From positions 205,261,148 through 205,325,147 of the forward strand of contig CM071598.1 of NCBI GenBank assembly GCA_036435485.1: a DNA stretch of 64,000 bases, in the 5' to 3' direction. Within the stretch, counting starts at the first letter, position 1. The number at the start of each line of letters is the position of its first letter. A program made the position numbers and the translations under genes. This DNA is from Saposhnikovia divaricata (Eukaryota > Streptophyta > Magnoliopsida > Apiales > Apiaceae). Under the pieces are notes generated by a model. That model was not told where the DNA came from and did not search any database. It saw only the letters and a program-made list of their open reading frames with translations. Below are positions 1-11,513 of the stretch, one piece after another.

Positions 1-3000
1 ATGCCATGACCTAGTAACTTTAATAAAGCAACTTTATGTTAGATATTTTCACAATAATGCAAGAGAGCAAGGAACCAAGGCAAGGAACACAAAACACTCT
101 CTCTTGAAAGCTCCATTCGGCTTTTCCTTAATTCAAGAATCAAAGTCCAAGCTTCCGCCATTGTTTGATCTCCAAATTTTTATGGTAAGTCCTATAATTC
201 ATAAAAGTGATACCCTAGAAATCTTGGCTTCAAACTCCATGTTTTCCATTTTCAAATAAATCATCCAAGCCTAGGGTGAATAGTGATTTTAAGAAACTAA
301 CTTTGATTTCTTGTTTTGTTTGGATGATCCAAGCTTTGTTAAGGTAATCTAAGGACTAGACAAGGCTTACCAAGTGTTATTCACTCTCCAAGGAAGGTAT
401 AAAGCTCAAGAACCCTTAGTACTACTTTGAGTTTATGGATCTTTTTGGATGGATATATGATGGAGAAGTGTTAGTATGTTTAGATCCATGTATGCATAAT
501 TGGTTGTTATTGATGTTCCATACTTGTTGGATTTGAGTTGTTCTTGAGACATCATGACTTAGAATAGATGAAAAACTCTAGGTCTTGAATTGGTTGTTGT
601 TGGAGGATGATTTGATGATGATAAATATTTTGAAAAGCGTGTAAACATAGCCATCGTAATGCCGAAATTTCGTTAACCTTAGGAAAAACAACTTGGACAG
701 TAGATGTAACTCACTGCCTAGCTTTGCAATCTGCCATGATGGGATAGATAATGTTCCAAGCTTCGTTTTGGTATAAGGAACGTGTCAAACGGACTTACGG
801 TTTAGGAGTTACGGCCGGTTTACTAAAAGTATTTCGAAACTGTAAGTACGAGTTCGTTATTAAAATTGAACCCTCGTAAAATACGTAAGTCAATGGCGAA
901 TCTTGGGAATTAAATACTAGAGGTAAAAAGGAAGGTGTGAGAGAAAACCTCATGTGAAACGGATCGTTTTCCGATTTTATAAAAATGTTCGAATCAAAGT
1001 TAATCGCAAACGAACCCTAAAAACCCGCTTGATTATAACTTCGGTAAAACACTTAGAAAACGGGCGATAAAACTCGGAGCATAATATTGATTTGTAACGA
1101 TCGACTTTAGAACTTGTATGACTTAAGTATGTCCCAAGTGTAAGTACAATGACATGTCGTATTAACGAACGAATGTCGGGTCGGATCGATGATAAAAGGA
1201 ATCCACTAAAAGGGGTATAACGAGATAACTCGAGAACGTGTTTCGATTTAAGTATAACTTAACTTTTAAGATGTTAAGTGATTAATCCCGAATGCCTTGG
1301 CTATTTATAGATCACCAAGCTGACCCGGGACCCGCTACCACTACCCCTTACCGTACTCGACTACCAGGCAAGTTTCAATTCCCTCCTTTTAGGCTGTTGT
1401 TGTGATTGAATATATATATATGTTTTCTGTTGTACATATGCCATAGCATGCATGCCTACTTTCAAGTTATATCATTATGCTTGTTCCCTGATTGTTTATT
1501 GGCTTATAAATTAGACAGCTAACGTATCAATTATAAGCCGGTTATTGTAAGACCCTCAGAGAAGGGTGTATATATCTTATTCATCAACTATAGACCGGGA
1601 GTCAATATTTCTTGATATATCAAGGTTAACTCGAAGGAAAATATTTAAGTAAATATTTTCCCTTATTCGGGCGACGAATATTATTTGAATATTCGTTCGA
1701 GATTATTTATTTAACGATCCTTACTTCAAATAATTATTTGAATGTAACCATTCGACGAATAATATTTCTCAATATTCATTCAGAGTCGAATTGATTATCG
1801 ATTATTATTTCGAATATTCTTCTAAAGATGAGACTACTAAATGAATATTATTTGGATATTCATTTAGAATATTATTTTATTAAATAAATATTACTTTTGA
1901 AAATTCATTTAAGATATTAATTACTTGATGAATATTATTTTAAATATTCATCTGAAGCCTGATTTATTTATCGAATATTATCTCGAATATTCCTTTAGGG
2001 CTTGGATTACTAAATGAATATCACTTGATATTCATTTAGAATATTATTCATTAAATGAATATTACTTTTTGAATATTCATTTAAATTCCTAATTAATTAT
2101 GAATATTATCTTAAGTATTCCTTTCAGGCCCTATTAATTAATGAATATTATTTTGAATATTCATTTAAATATTTATTTATTCAATAAATATTCTCCTGAT
2201 TTTTCACCAGGGATTATTTTGAGAAATACCCTGATTAAAGATATCCTTTAATATTCTTTAATATTCTTTAAATATTCTTAATGCAATAAATATTCTCTGA
2301 ATATTTATTCCATACTTAGAGTAACCTTAATAAGGTTTATCTTCTTCGATTATTACAGAAAATATTTCGGAGACATATTATTATTAATCTTATATCAAGA
2401 AAGGTTCTCAGACATCATTCTTCTTGAGTCTATCTCCCTAAAAATAAGGGAACCTTACTTGGAAAATGTTATTTATCTTGTCGACTTCCCGGTCATAAAG
2501 TATTCTCTTCACTCGCAACCCGGGTGCTATTGACTTATTAAGTCGTTGTTTACCTTCTCATCTTTCGAGGGGTAAGATTGTTGGAACAAGCTGATATTCA
2601 TTACCAAGCAATAGCTTGGAAGTTATTGGTGAATTTTCCTTTCCACTAGATACGACTACTTTGTAGAGTCTTATCAACAAGTATCATACTTGGGGAAAGG
2701 GGGACGAACGTTACATTCAGAATCATGAATTCTATTTGAACTAGGAGTCGTGTAAGAGGCCGAGTAGCGCCGGTCCATCCCCTTTGGCCCAACCGTTGGC
2801 CAGGGAGAGCTAGTAAGGCGGTAGACAAGTAAAGCCGTCAGTTCTTCCTTCTACCGGTAGTAAATCTAATTTGAGCTGTACGATCTCGACTGATCATCAA
2901 GATTGGAACAGCGGGCACGGTGAATACTCCATCATTGGTTCATCATCCAAACTTATTTATTTCCTGCAACATGATTACTGTTGGCAGAGCTGTAAAAGTG

Positions 3001-3647
3001 TTCATAACTGGAATTGCAATCTTTTCATGCAAGTTCCTCTTTTAATGGCAATGAGAATATCTCGCTTACTTTTGATGTAGCAGATATTTCTACAAACAAA
3101 TACTTTGAGTTACCTCGTAACTTAATCGTTCATATTATACTGGCATCATTTCCGTAAATGCATGGCATATGGTTTGAAAGATACTTTTGAACTATTTTAT
3201 ATTATCGTTCAGTTATATATTATTGTTGGTGGGCTATTGCTCACCCTTGCTTTATTATTATATCACAACAACAGCTAGACCAGATGACTCGCACAAGGCG
3301 CACTCGACGCGGGCAAGGACGATGAGACTACCAGAGCTGAAGAAGAAGCTATTGGTAGGATATATTTATTCTTTCAGTACAAAGAATATGGTCTAGTATG
3401 ACTTATGTAAAGGGATGGCAAAGAGTATGTATTTATATTGAAATTCTTTTGGATTGTAAGAACTCATAATGCGATTAATAAAAATTTGATTGTTACTCTG
3501 ATTTCATCTCTGGGACTATAACGGGTGTGTTTTATATTGTTGTGTTGGGTCATAGAGACGTAATTTATTTTATGTTAAGGAAAGTTCAATTGTTGTGGAC
3601 AGAATTGGAAACCGTAACCACCGGACCCCGGATCTGGGGGTGTTACA
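1..3647 (+). repeat. Downstream part of a very long gypsy-type LTR (3' or solo LTR)
   Basis: The block ends in a G-rich stretch followed by TGTTACA at 3641-3647, the kind of LTR end often seen in plant Tekay/Del-type Ty3/gypsy elements. An AATAAAA signal at about 3478 lies 170 bp before that end, and no primer-binding site follows it, so this is the right-hand (3') LTR or a solo LTR read on the plus strand. The left limit is outside the window, so the LTR is at least 3.6 kb. No ORF in it resembles a retroelement protein. It is inserted into the antisense gene of another element, which resumes at 3648. The lineage assignment is from memory of terminal motifs and is tentative. Confidence 0.6.
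1795..2205. repeat. 43-bp tandem array of AT-rich palindromes
   Basis: The motif ATGAATATTA begins at about 1841, 1884, 1928, 1971, 2014, 2055, 2099, 2141 and 2184, spacings of 41-44 bp. In nearly every unit it is followed 9-12 bp later by its reverse complement (TGAATATTCATT), so each unit can form a hairpin. Decayed copies extend left to about 1670 and right to about 2310. The array lies inside the long LTR. Confidence 0.8.
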
Positions 3648-3659
3648 ATATGGGATGGC

Positions 3660-4664
3660 TCAGATTCCTTCTTGGCCATAATATTGCATAGCCCATCCTA
3701 CTTCATCACTCGTAGCGATAGAAGACATATTCACACAAGCTAATTTGCCTCGTTTCTTTCTAAGAAGATTTTTCTCCTTTTCAGACATGCCATCGTATTT
3801 ACCGAAGTCGACATCGATTTCTTCATCAAGGACTTCCCAATGTCTAAACGGGACAGGAGAAGGTAATGGAGATGTAGGTTCGGAGTCAGCCGTAGGTGAA
3901 ATAGAAGAAGCTGAGGGCGCGCCCTCAGAAGAATGTGTGTCGTTGGAGGAATTGAAGTCTGGAGTATAATCATTATCAGAGGGATCTGTATGCAAGGGGT
4001 TTGGAGTTTTTTCGGGTATTGGTTTTAAAGTTTCTGTGTTGTTCTTCAAACGGCTGCTAAGGGGGACATTATCTAAGGAGTCTTCACTGGAAAAACTCAT
4101 TCTGTCTTCGTTAAAATCTTCGATAAGGTGCGCCCTGTCTTCTGAAGAAGTAAATGAGAAAAGAGGTCGGTAATGATTTGGAGGAAGTGGAGCTGGCAAG
4201 GGAGAGTATATCCCTTTGTTTTTATTGAATTCCTTAAAAGGATGAAATGGTGAAGGCGCGCCCTCCAGCTGCAAAAAATTAAAAATAAAAGCACTAAGGG
4301 CGCGCCCAAGGGAAGAAGAATGAAAGAGAGTTTGTATTATAACCTAAATCAAGTGCGCCCTAAAGTTATTAGACGAACATTTAGCATTTATTAGGAGACC
4401 TTAGGGCACGCCCTTAGTATAAGACGCGCCCAAGGATTCAGTCTAGTGTTCAAAATCATGTTGATAAAGAATTATGTTGGGAAAACAAGATCAAACACGT
4501 GTACATACATATATACATACAACGGAAAACGAAGAACATGGGGAATGTGAACAGTTGCATCGTCGGAATGGACAATTTACACGGTCAAAATGCAAAATAA
4601 GGACATGAAAACGTACCTTGTAAGTCCTGGAGTGCGATTTGATGAAGAAAATGGCAGAAAACAT
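3660..4664 (-). CDS. Spliced antisense gene of a gypsy element, probably truncated at its 3' end
   Basis: Exon 1 is 4664-4617: 16 codons from an ATG, ending AAG before a GTACGT donor. The intron is 4616-4269 and ends TTTTTTGCAG. Exon 2 is 4268-3660 and ends in TGA. Both junctions are phase 0, and the joined frame is open for 218 residues. A TATA box (CTATAAATA, minus strand) lies about 100 bp upstream of the ATG. The protein starts with a short hydrophobic/basic segment. A Ser/Pro/Asp/Glu-rich middle follows, then a basic patch (KEKNLLRKKRGK) and a short conserved-looking end. I recognise no domain. The stop is 13 bp from the junction with the inserted LTR, so the original protein may have been longer. 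No transcript evidence is available. Confidence 0.5.
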
Positions 4665-5310
4665 GACGGAGACGGCCGGATTGACGTTTAGAAGTTGAAG
4701 TCGCCGGAGTTTGGTTTTAATTGGAGAAGAAATGTGAAAAAGAGTAAAGTAAATAAATTGGGGGTATTTATAGGTGAAATAAGGAGTAGTGGATGACAGT
4801 TGGGAGAATGAAGATCGCTTGAAATTCTAAAGGCCGCGCCCTATCCTAGGGCGCGCCCCGGGTGAAATGTTATGAGAATTTTGGGTTTTTTCAGGAGGAA
4901 TTCCATACATCATCTCTGATTTCATATGGAATTGGGGGTAGTTGTTATAGCCAAAATTCGGTTCGGGTATTTTCAAGATGGATTCGGGTTGATAACGGGT
5001 TCAATTTGGGATTTTAGAGAACAAATTAGGGTTTTCTAAAGGTTAGGGCGCGCCCTAGGGGGTTTAGGCCGCGCCCTGGAGTATGTTAGAATTCTAAGAT
5101 GATAATAATGTGAATTTCGTGTTTGATTATTAAAGAATTCCCTCCTGTCGTATCTCAGGAGGGGGATGTCCGTCGCAGAAGGCCTCCAGGGGTTTGCCTG
5201 GATATAAGGACCCTTCTTAGACACTAAGGGTGCGCCCTAAGGTGGAAAGATGGGGACTTTCTGGTGTGTGCTTTGGGAGCTCTGTTCCTGTAACCAATGG
5301 GCGCGCTCTC
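3913..5310. repeat. About 12 dispersed copies of the palindrome GGGCGCGCCC
   Basis: Exact or one-mismatch copies occur near 3913, 4253, 4297, 4351, 4401, 4421, 4831, 4847, 5043, 5065, 5226 and 5298, most inside A/T context such as CTTAGGGCGCGCCCTAAG. They cross exon, intron, promoter and LTR, so coding constraint does not explain them. The rest of the window is AT-rich and almost lacks this 10-mer. Confidence 0.8.
4765..4773 (-). promoter_or_regulatory. TATA box of the antisense gene
   Basis: CTATAAATA on the minus strand, about 100 bp upstream of the ATG at 4664. The interval is pyrimidine-rich on the coding strand, as in plant 5' UTRs. The position suits a transcript of the spliced gene 4664-3660. 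Confidence 0.5.
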
Positions 5311-5850
5311 ATTTGGGAACTTCAGAGTAATCCTGCACTTTGCACCCAAAAGCTCTGGATCACCTGTCCTGCTATCTGGTGGGTGCTTCTCATTCGGGGG
5401 ACAGGGATGCGTTCTGCACTTGGGGTAAATCACGGCTATACCTGCATCCTTGAAATCAAGAAATAGCTGGTAACGGATAGGACTAGTCCTCGACGGGGGA
5501 AGTTTCCTTATCCGTGAAGTCTTGAGATCTTGGATGAGCCTTGGGCCTTTGTGGTTAGGCCTCATAGTAGAACATTCCGGAAGCTGGTCCGTTATCCAAG
5601 CCCATTTGGGTTTCTTGCTCTCCAAGAACTACGTATGGCTTGATCCCCTATAAATACCGGGGTACGTAGGCCGATTGAGGGGTTGGAAGTCGAGAGCTCT
5701 GAATAGCCGCCACTAACCCTATCAATCTCAGCCACCAATTACGTTCAACAACCACACACCACCGTTTTCTCCGGCAAAGAACCAACGCATCAGATCTTGT
5801 TTCCGGCGACGTACCTCGAATTTTGTTGTTCCAAAATTCCTCCGTCAACA
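5084..5850 (+). repeat. LTR (767 bp) of the truncated Tat-like element
   Basis: The LTR begins TGTTAG at 5084 and ends TCAACA at 5850. A strong TATA box (CTATAAATAC, 5648-5657) precedes about 190 bp of R-U5-like sequence rich in CCG and CAACC, as in many plant gypsy LTRs. Inverted terminal TGTT/AACA and the plus-strand TATA fix its orientation. No primer site follows, so it is the right-hand LTR. The TSD cannot be tested because the left end of the element is lost. Confidence 0.6.
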
Positions 5851-6459
5851 CTGGGCAAGAGATCTAGAGCCTGTATAAACACATCTTGGGACACATTATT
5901 AAGTATGTAATATTAGATCAGATAATATAGTTTAGAGTAGATTATTATTATTAGTTGGAGATGTAGAGAAACACCATGACTCTTCTTTTGGGTGACAACA
6001 TTGAAGTTTGAAGGTTTTGTTCTCTTAATCTTTTCTTTGTTCTTATTAGTTTAATTATGTTTTCTTGTTTTACTAGTTGTTTTACTAATTTAATTATTAG
6101 CGAGTAGTTATTTCTAGGGCTTAAAGGGAAGCCATGTTTGCATTAGTGCAAAACGCTAGACGATTTAGTATTTGTCGGTGCTATTGCCTATTTGAGACCA
6201 TTTTTTCCAATAATATTTTTTGGGAGGTTTTAATCTAAAATTGTGCAATTGAGATCCATTTCTCTAAAAAACAAGAGACGTTACTTTTTGTGTTTAGGAA
6301 GTGAAATAACTAACAAGATGTCAATTTTATTAGAATTTTATATAATTAACAAAATGTCAATCCGCAACTCTAACTTTATTTTTCATCTTTCTGCAGATTC
6401 CAGACTAGAGGATTCTTTTAATATGATAACCAAAGGTGATAAAAAATGAGGTGGGGGAG
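5851..6459. other. AT-rich spacer, nothing recognised
   Basis: Low-complexity AT-rich flank between the truncated gypsy LTR and the LINE-like scrap. Short ORFs only, with no domain or repeat boundary that I can support. Confidence 0.6.
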
Positions 6460-6725
6460 TGTCAAGTGTGTATAGCAGTAATGTTCTGGACAATATGGAA
6501 AACCAGAAATGAATTGTTTTTCAACACAAGAATGTCTGATACAATGGTGACTCAGACTCATCAAATATCATTCCTTCTGCTGGGGATTGGCAAACAATCT
6601 GGTTCTGCTGGGGATTGGCAAACAATCTGGTGCAACAGAATCAACAAAATATCTGGGTTCATGATCCTGCTTCAGTGCTTCAATCTAACATTCGTCTTGC
6701 AAAAAAGAATCTCTACTAAAAAATA
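6460..6725 (+). pseudogene. Possible LINE reverse-transcriptase tail fragment
   Basis: The reading frame at 6436-6726 contains VMFWTIWKTRNELFFN. This is close to the W-x-IWK-x-RN-E-x-x-FN motif found between the zf-RVT region and the RNase H domain of plant LINEs. Beyond it the frame is disturbed by a 28-bp tandem duplication and loses similarity. No RT core, endonuclease or poly(A) tail is visible nearby, so this is at best an old fragment. Confidence 0.35.
6575..6630. repeat. Perfect 28-bp tandem duplication
   Basis: Bases 6575-6602 and 6603-6630 are identical (TTCTGCTGGGGATTGGCAAA then CAATCTGG). The unit is not a multiple of three, so it shifts the LINE-like frame. Confidence 0.95.
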
Positions 6726-6730
6726 ACAAC

Positions 6731-9700
6731 TAAAATATGTCATTGGAGATGCTCCAAGTCCCACGAATAAAATATGTTAGTGTCATTCAAAAACATATTT
6801 GACATCTATGTTATAAAACTATTCAAATATAGAAGAAGATCGGAGAGGCTTTCACTCTAAAGTTTCAAAATATTTTTCTTAATTTTTCACATTTTTTATT
6901 TTTTTATTAAAATAATTTCCTTGCATTTAATAGGATTATAATTTAGCTATTAAACATATATTAAATACACTTTATTTTATATTTAAAACAAAATTTTAGC
7001 CAATAATTATTATAATTATCTATATAAAATATTTCAATTATTATTATTTCTTTATTAGAACATTATAATTATTATATTAATATAAAATATTAATTATCCA
7101 TATAAAATTACAATTATTTCAAGGTAAAATGATAAAATAAAATTATTTATATAGTCCTTTTCTAATCCTTATTCAAAATCACTGCAATTTTTTTCGGCAA
7201 TAATAAATAAACGATTTTAACTTTTCGATAAATTCGTAATCAGTGATAGTGAGAATCATGATAAGATACGATGATAAGATACGGAAGTATAAAAATTTTC
7301 CAATTAACATCTACAATTTAAATACAAGTAATATTATATAATTTACTTTTACACATGAACAAATTACACATGGGGTATGACCAACTCGATTAAATTGAAC
7401 CAATCCAATCCTTTTCTTTACTGAGTAAATCAATGAAAAAGTTATACATTCGTTATTTCATTATATTGTGTTGAAATAAATTAATATTCTAACTAAACAC
7501 ATTCTTATACTATTACTAATTAATTAATCACAAATATATGTTAAGAGACGGGCGTCGCTTTTAATAACTTTTTATTTAATATTTATAAATTTTTATTATA
7601 AAAATTATTGACATTGTACATGTACATATTTATTATAAGATTTAATATAAAAGTATTAAAATATGTGAGTACCATTTTGAACATGTGTCCATGAATTTAA
7701 ACTTAATATTACATAAAAAAAAAAGGTTCTTTCAAATGCTCAAAAAAATTAATCAAATGAATAGGTACAGTGTCGGATCACTCCAAAAAGTATGAATCAT
7801 GACTTACAAAATGCATTTGAATTCTGTTTTGTTTGTCATACAATCAAATTTTCTTGACAAGTAAAGTCAATCACACTTATTATCACATTTACATTCTGCT
7901 TCTTTTTTCCGTCATACAAACTAATTTATCAAGAAACTAAGCAATCACAGCTTTCATAATGCCATCGACAACAAAAAAAATTCAAAAATGTTACTTTTAA
8001 TTATCTATTATCAAACTTTACAAATGTTTATCAATATTGGATTTTAAAAGCATTTTTTATGCAACAAAATAGATAGTTGTCATCAATATTTTCGAAAATA
8101 TTATTAACACTTAAGAGTTTAATTGAAACATGTTTTCTTTCTACTAATTCTTTTCTCCATAATTCTTAAACATTCAAATTTAATTACATTTTACATAAGT
8201 TTCAATTTATCATATCAACTTTCAAATAATAAAACTCAATAAAAAATGATATTATATATACAATTTTTAAAAATATTTTCGTGCCGTGCGTAACACAGCT
8301 TTGTTACCAAGTTTAGAATTAATGCAAAATGGTGAAATCTTTTGAGAATTGTAGAGTTTGGCAGTAGTAACTACTAACTAGTAAATAGAAATCCACTCAA
8401 TTTCTTGGATGCATGATTCTAAATTTTCATTTTGATTCCGATAAAAATGCTATTTGTAAACGTGCCTATTGATGAACTTGGATTTTTCGAAATCTACAAA
8501 CAAAGACCTGGACAATTGTACTAAATTCGAAATTAGAAAGTTGAGGCTTGGCGCATGTATTTATAAAAATATTACATATCTCTCTCATACATTGACCAAG
8601 TTCATATTTATATCTATTTATTTATATCATAATATTCCTTAGTTTTAACGTTGAAAGACTGCATTTCGTTTTACACGGGTTTGGCTTTGTATATTATTGT
8701 AATATTTTGTGTTTACCAATTTAGATGCTGTATTAGTTTTTCGCATTGTGCATGTCCTGTACGACAAAAAAACTGATTTTTTTTTTTACATCTCTCTTGA
8801 AATTTATTTACAATATATTTCACATCAATGTTTAATTAAATGAGATGGTCCGTTAAATCCATAGTGTTGGATAGATGACTGAGGAGACTCGGGGAAAGAG
8901 ACTCGGAGATAGATTTTTCACTACCAAGTAGGCAAGTACCAAGAACAAAGCGCTGAGCAATTTGCATGTTCAACTCTTCATGTTTGGGCTGGGGAGCATC
9001 CCTACTTTAATATGGGCCAATGACATGCTTTCAGATCCAAACTATTCACTTTCATGGGCCTAGCAAATATATGTTTGGCGATTCTTTTCTACATTTTTTC
9101 GAAGGATAGTTTGGACCATATATGGTCATGTTTGTTGATCAAATTATAATTGGCAAGGTTGTATTTTGGAGGCCTAGTCTTCTTATGCCCAAAAAATAAA
9201 GACACCAAAATTTCTATCAACCAAAATTACACAAAAAAAAAAAAAATCTATCAACCAAAATTACATATAAAATTGTAATAGTTTTATTGCAATTTTTTTA
9301 TCTTATATTTATTAAACTGAAAACCTATATAATAAGTTTTCAGTTTGATGAAATAAGATATTATACACTATATTATGTGCTTGTTAATATATAAAAATTG
9401 GACCAATGTATAGGTCTCTAAATTAAAGAAAATTTGTAAGTAATAATGAGTCCAAACATGACATAAAAATCGTGTATAATGTTGAATTATATAAGACAAA
9501 TATAAATATAATTATAAATGTTAATATATATACATAATATTATATAAGACATGATTGAAAAATATGATCCCTAAAATTATGTGGTTTTAGGTAGGGAGCT
9601 GGGAAGACTCCCACAAGAGCCGTCACTATTAATGAGAAAAATAACCGTGTGTATTCTGTTCTAGGACTTGGTTTTAACAATTGTTTCCTCTTTTTACTCC

Positions 9701-9922
9701 GTTATATCTATTGGTGAATAGTTAAATATTGTCTCCAACTGCGGGTGAAAGTCGGAAGAGATTAATAGTTGGCTCACGAGTTAAATATTTGTGTGTTCTT
9801 GTTTCTCTGTAAATCTCGAAAAAATACATTTAGATACAAATTTTCAAATTGGAGGGATAATCATAGTATGCTGTATACAAAATAAAAATAACCCTACACT
9901 GAAGCAATAGTAAGTTGTGAAT
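6731..9922. other. AT-rich intergenic spacer
   Basis: About 3.2 kb of AT-rich DNA without a supportable gene, terminal repeat pair or RNA gene. A 20-bp phrase (TCTATCAACCAAAATTACA) is repeated near 9212 and 9247, flanking an A run. Confidence 0.6.
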
Positions 9923-9931
9923 GGTCACATG

Positions 9932-10555
9932 CAAGGTTGTAAAAATCGGAAATCGGACCAACTCGGTTTTGGTCCAGAAAAATGAGTAATCGGAAACTCG
10001 GCGAGTACTCGGAATGAGTACTCGGACTACTAATCGGATATTATTTTTTAACTTTTTTTTTCATAATTTATATGTATTTATTCTAATTTTAATATACATG
10101 TGTTAAAATTAAAACTTAACAATAAGATTAATATTACTAATAATATTATTACAACCCTGCTAACAAGTAATAATATTAATATTACTAATAATATTTATTC
10201 TAATTTTAGTGTACATGTGTCCAAGTAATAATATTAATATTACTAATAATATTTAAATGTGATATAAGTGTATGTATAGAATCTTTGAGAGAGAGGACTT
10301 TTAATTGGACCGAATCTAGATTATAACTATAGTCTATAAGTTGAGCAATAAAAATTATATTTTAATACTTAGCAAAAAAAAAATATTTAGTCAAACCCGA
10401 GTTTGACCCCGATTACTCGGAGTCAACCTGAGTCTTGACCGAGTTATAGCAAAAACCGGTTTTTGGTCCGATTAGTCACTACTCGGATCGGTTTAGGGGT
10501 CCAAAACGAGTACTCGGCCGAGTACTCGGCCCGAGTTACCGATTTTTACAACCCT
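9932..10555. mobile_element. Mutator-type MITE with 9-bp target duplication
   Basis: Terminal inverted repeats: CAAGGTTGTAAAAATCGG at 9932, and AGGGTTGTAAAAATCGG as the reverse complement of the right end. GGTCACATG is duplicated at 9923-9931 and 10556-10564, a 9-bp TSD typical of MULEs. Both arms are packed with GAGTACTCGG-type palindromic words. The centre holds a duplicated AT block (about 10100-10258). It encodes no transposase. Confidence 0.85.
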
Positions 10556-10564
10556 GGTCACATG

Positions 10565-11304
10565 TACTTGTCGTTGAAAACAGACTCAAGAGCAACCCTC
10601 CTACGTCGCTCAAGGACCAGGCCCATGCTGATTTGTTTGGCAAGTCCATTGACACCACTAATTGTGGTCCAGTACCTATAATATCACATTGGTCACTGTC
10701 AGCTAACTCTTTCCTATATTTTACATACACAAAAACGGGTATTTTTTTTCGAATTAAAATTTAGTACTTTCTTGCCTTATTTAACTTTTTGTGATCAAAT
10801 TGATCAAAATTTGATTAATATTTTTTCAAATTAAATTGTAATATTAGTTTGAAGTTATATACAGTCCTCTTGACTCCCCATGTAAGAAACAGGGCAAGCT
10901 AATCGTATTACATGCAAGTAACTGTTACGGTTGGTTCAGTAACAAAACATAGGTTAGGTTTACAAGAATAATATTGAAGATATATATATATAAGCCTGTA
11001 ATTATTTTGCAAAAGATATATTCATTGATTTATGTACTTTATCGTTTTCTTTACAAGATGTCGAGAACTCAATTCTTATCCAAAATAAAATGAATGTGTC
11101 GTGTGTGAATGTATTTTACTAGCTAAATTTAAGTATCCAGATCGATGCACTATGATGTCTTTTTTTGAAAGAGCATTGCACTTGATGTTTGTACAGCTAA
11201 ATATTTTCAGTGGCAAACTCGTTCTTAGCTTCTCACCGACCCATTAGCTGCAAAAGTTTCGTGACTTTAGTGCCAAATTATTGTAAAATAAAAGAAGAAC
11301 ATGT
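10565..11304. other. AT-rich spacer
   Basis: Nothing recognised apart from simple AT tracts. A short ORF overlaps the right arm of the MITE and is not gene-like. Confidence 0.55.
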
Positions 11305-11513
11305 AGGGCTTGTTTTGGAAAACTCAAAAAAAGTTTTTAAGGATTTATTTTCGGATAAAAAATTCATATTTTAATAAAAAAAATTATACAAGTGTTTAAT
11401 GTATGTTTGAGATTTTATAAGTTGCAAAAAAAATAACTTTTTTTTAAAAAAAAGTTAGAAAACTCTAAATTTATTTTAAAATAAGTTGAAAATAAGTTCT
11501 CCAAACACCCGCT
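11305..11513. mobile_element. Short hAT-like MITE
   Basis: It begins AGGGCTTGTTTTGGAAAACT and ends AAGTTCTCCAAACACCCGCT. The ends are imperfect inverted repeats of the GGGTGTTTGG type seen in plant hAT-like MITEs, and the centre is AT-rich. The 8-bp TSD is not clear. Confidence 0.55.

Larger units (their letters stand above)
3648..5850 (+). mobile_element. Truncated Tat-like Ty3/gypsy element: antisense gene plus right LTR
   Basis: This is the remnant of an LTR element cut on its left by the long LTR that ends at 3647. It holds a leftward spliced gene (3660-4664), a non-coding stretch, and a 767-bp LTR (5084-5850). A GGGCGCGCCC-type palindrome occurs in the gene, its intron, its promoter region and the LTR, tying all parts to one element. 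Some plant Tat-lineage gypsy elements are known to carry extra, sometimes antisense, ORFs between pol and the 3' LTR. This layout fits that, but no pol remains here to prove it. Confidence 0.55.

Noticed and set aside
5224..5625. 133-codon ORF on the minus strand
   Set aside because: It lies entirely within the 767-bp LTR and shows no domain. Chance ORF in GC-richer DNA.
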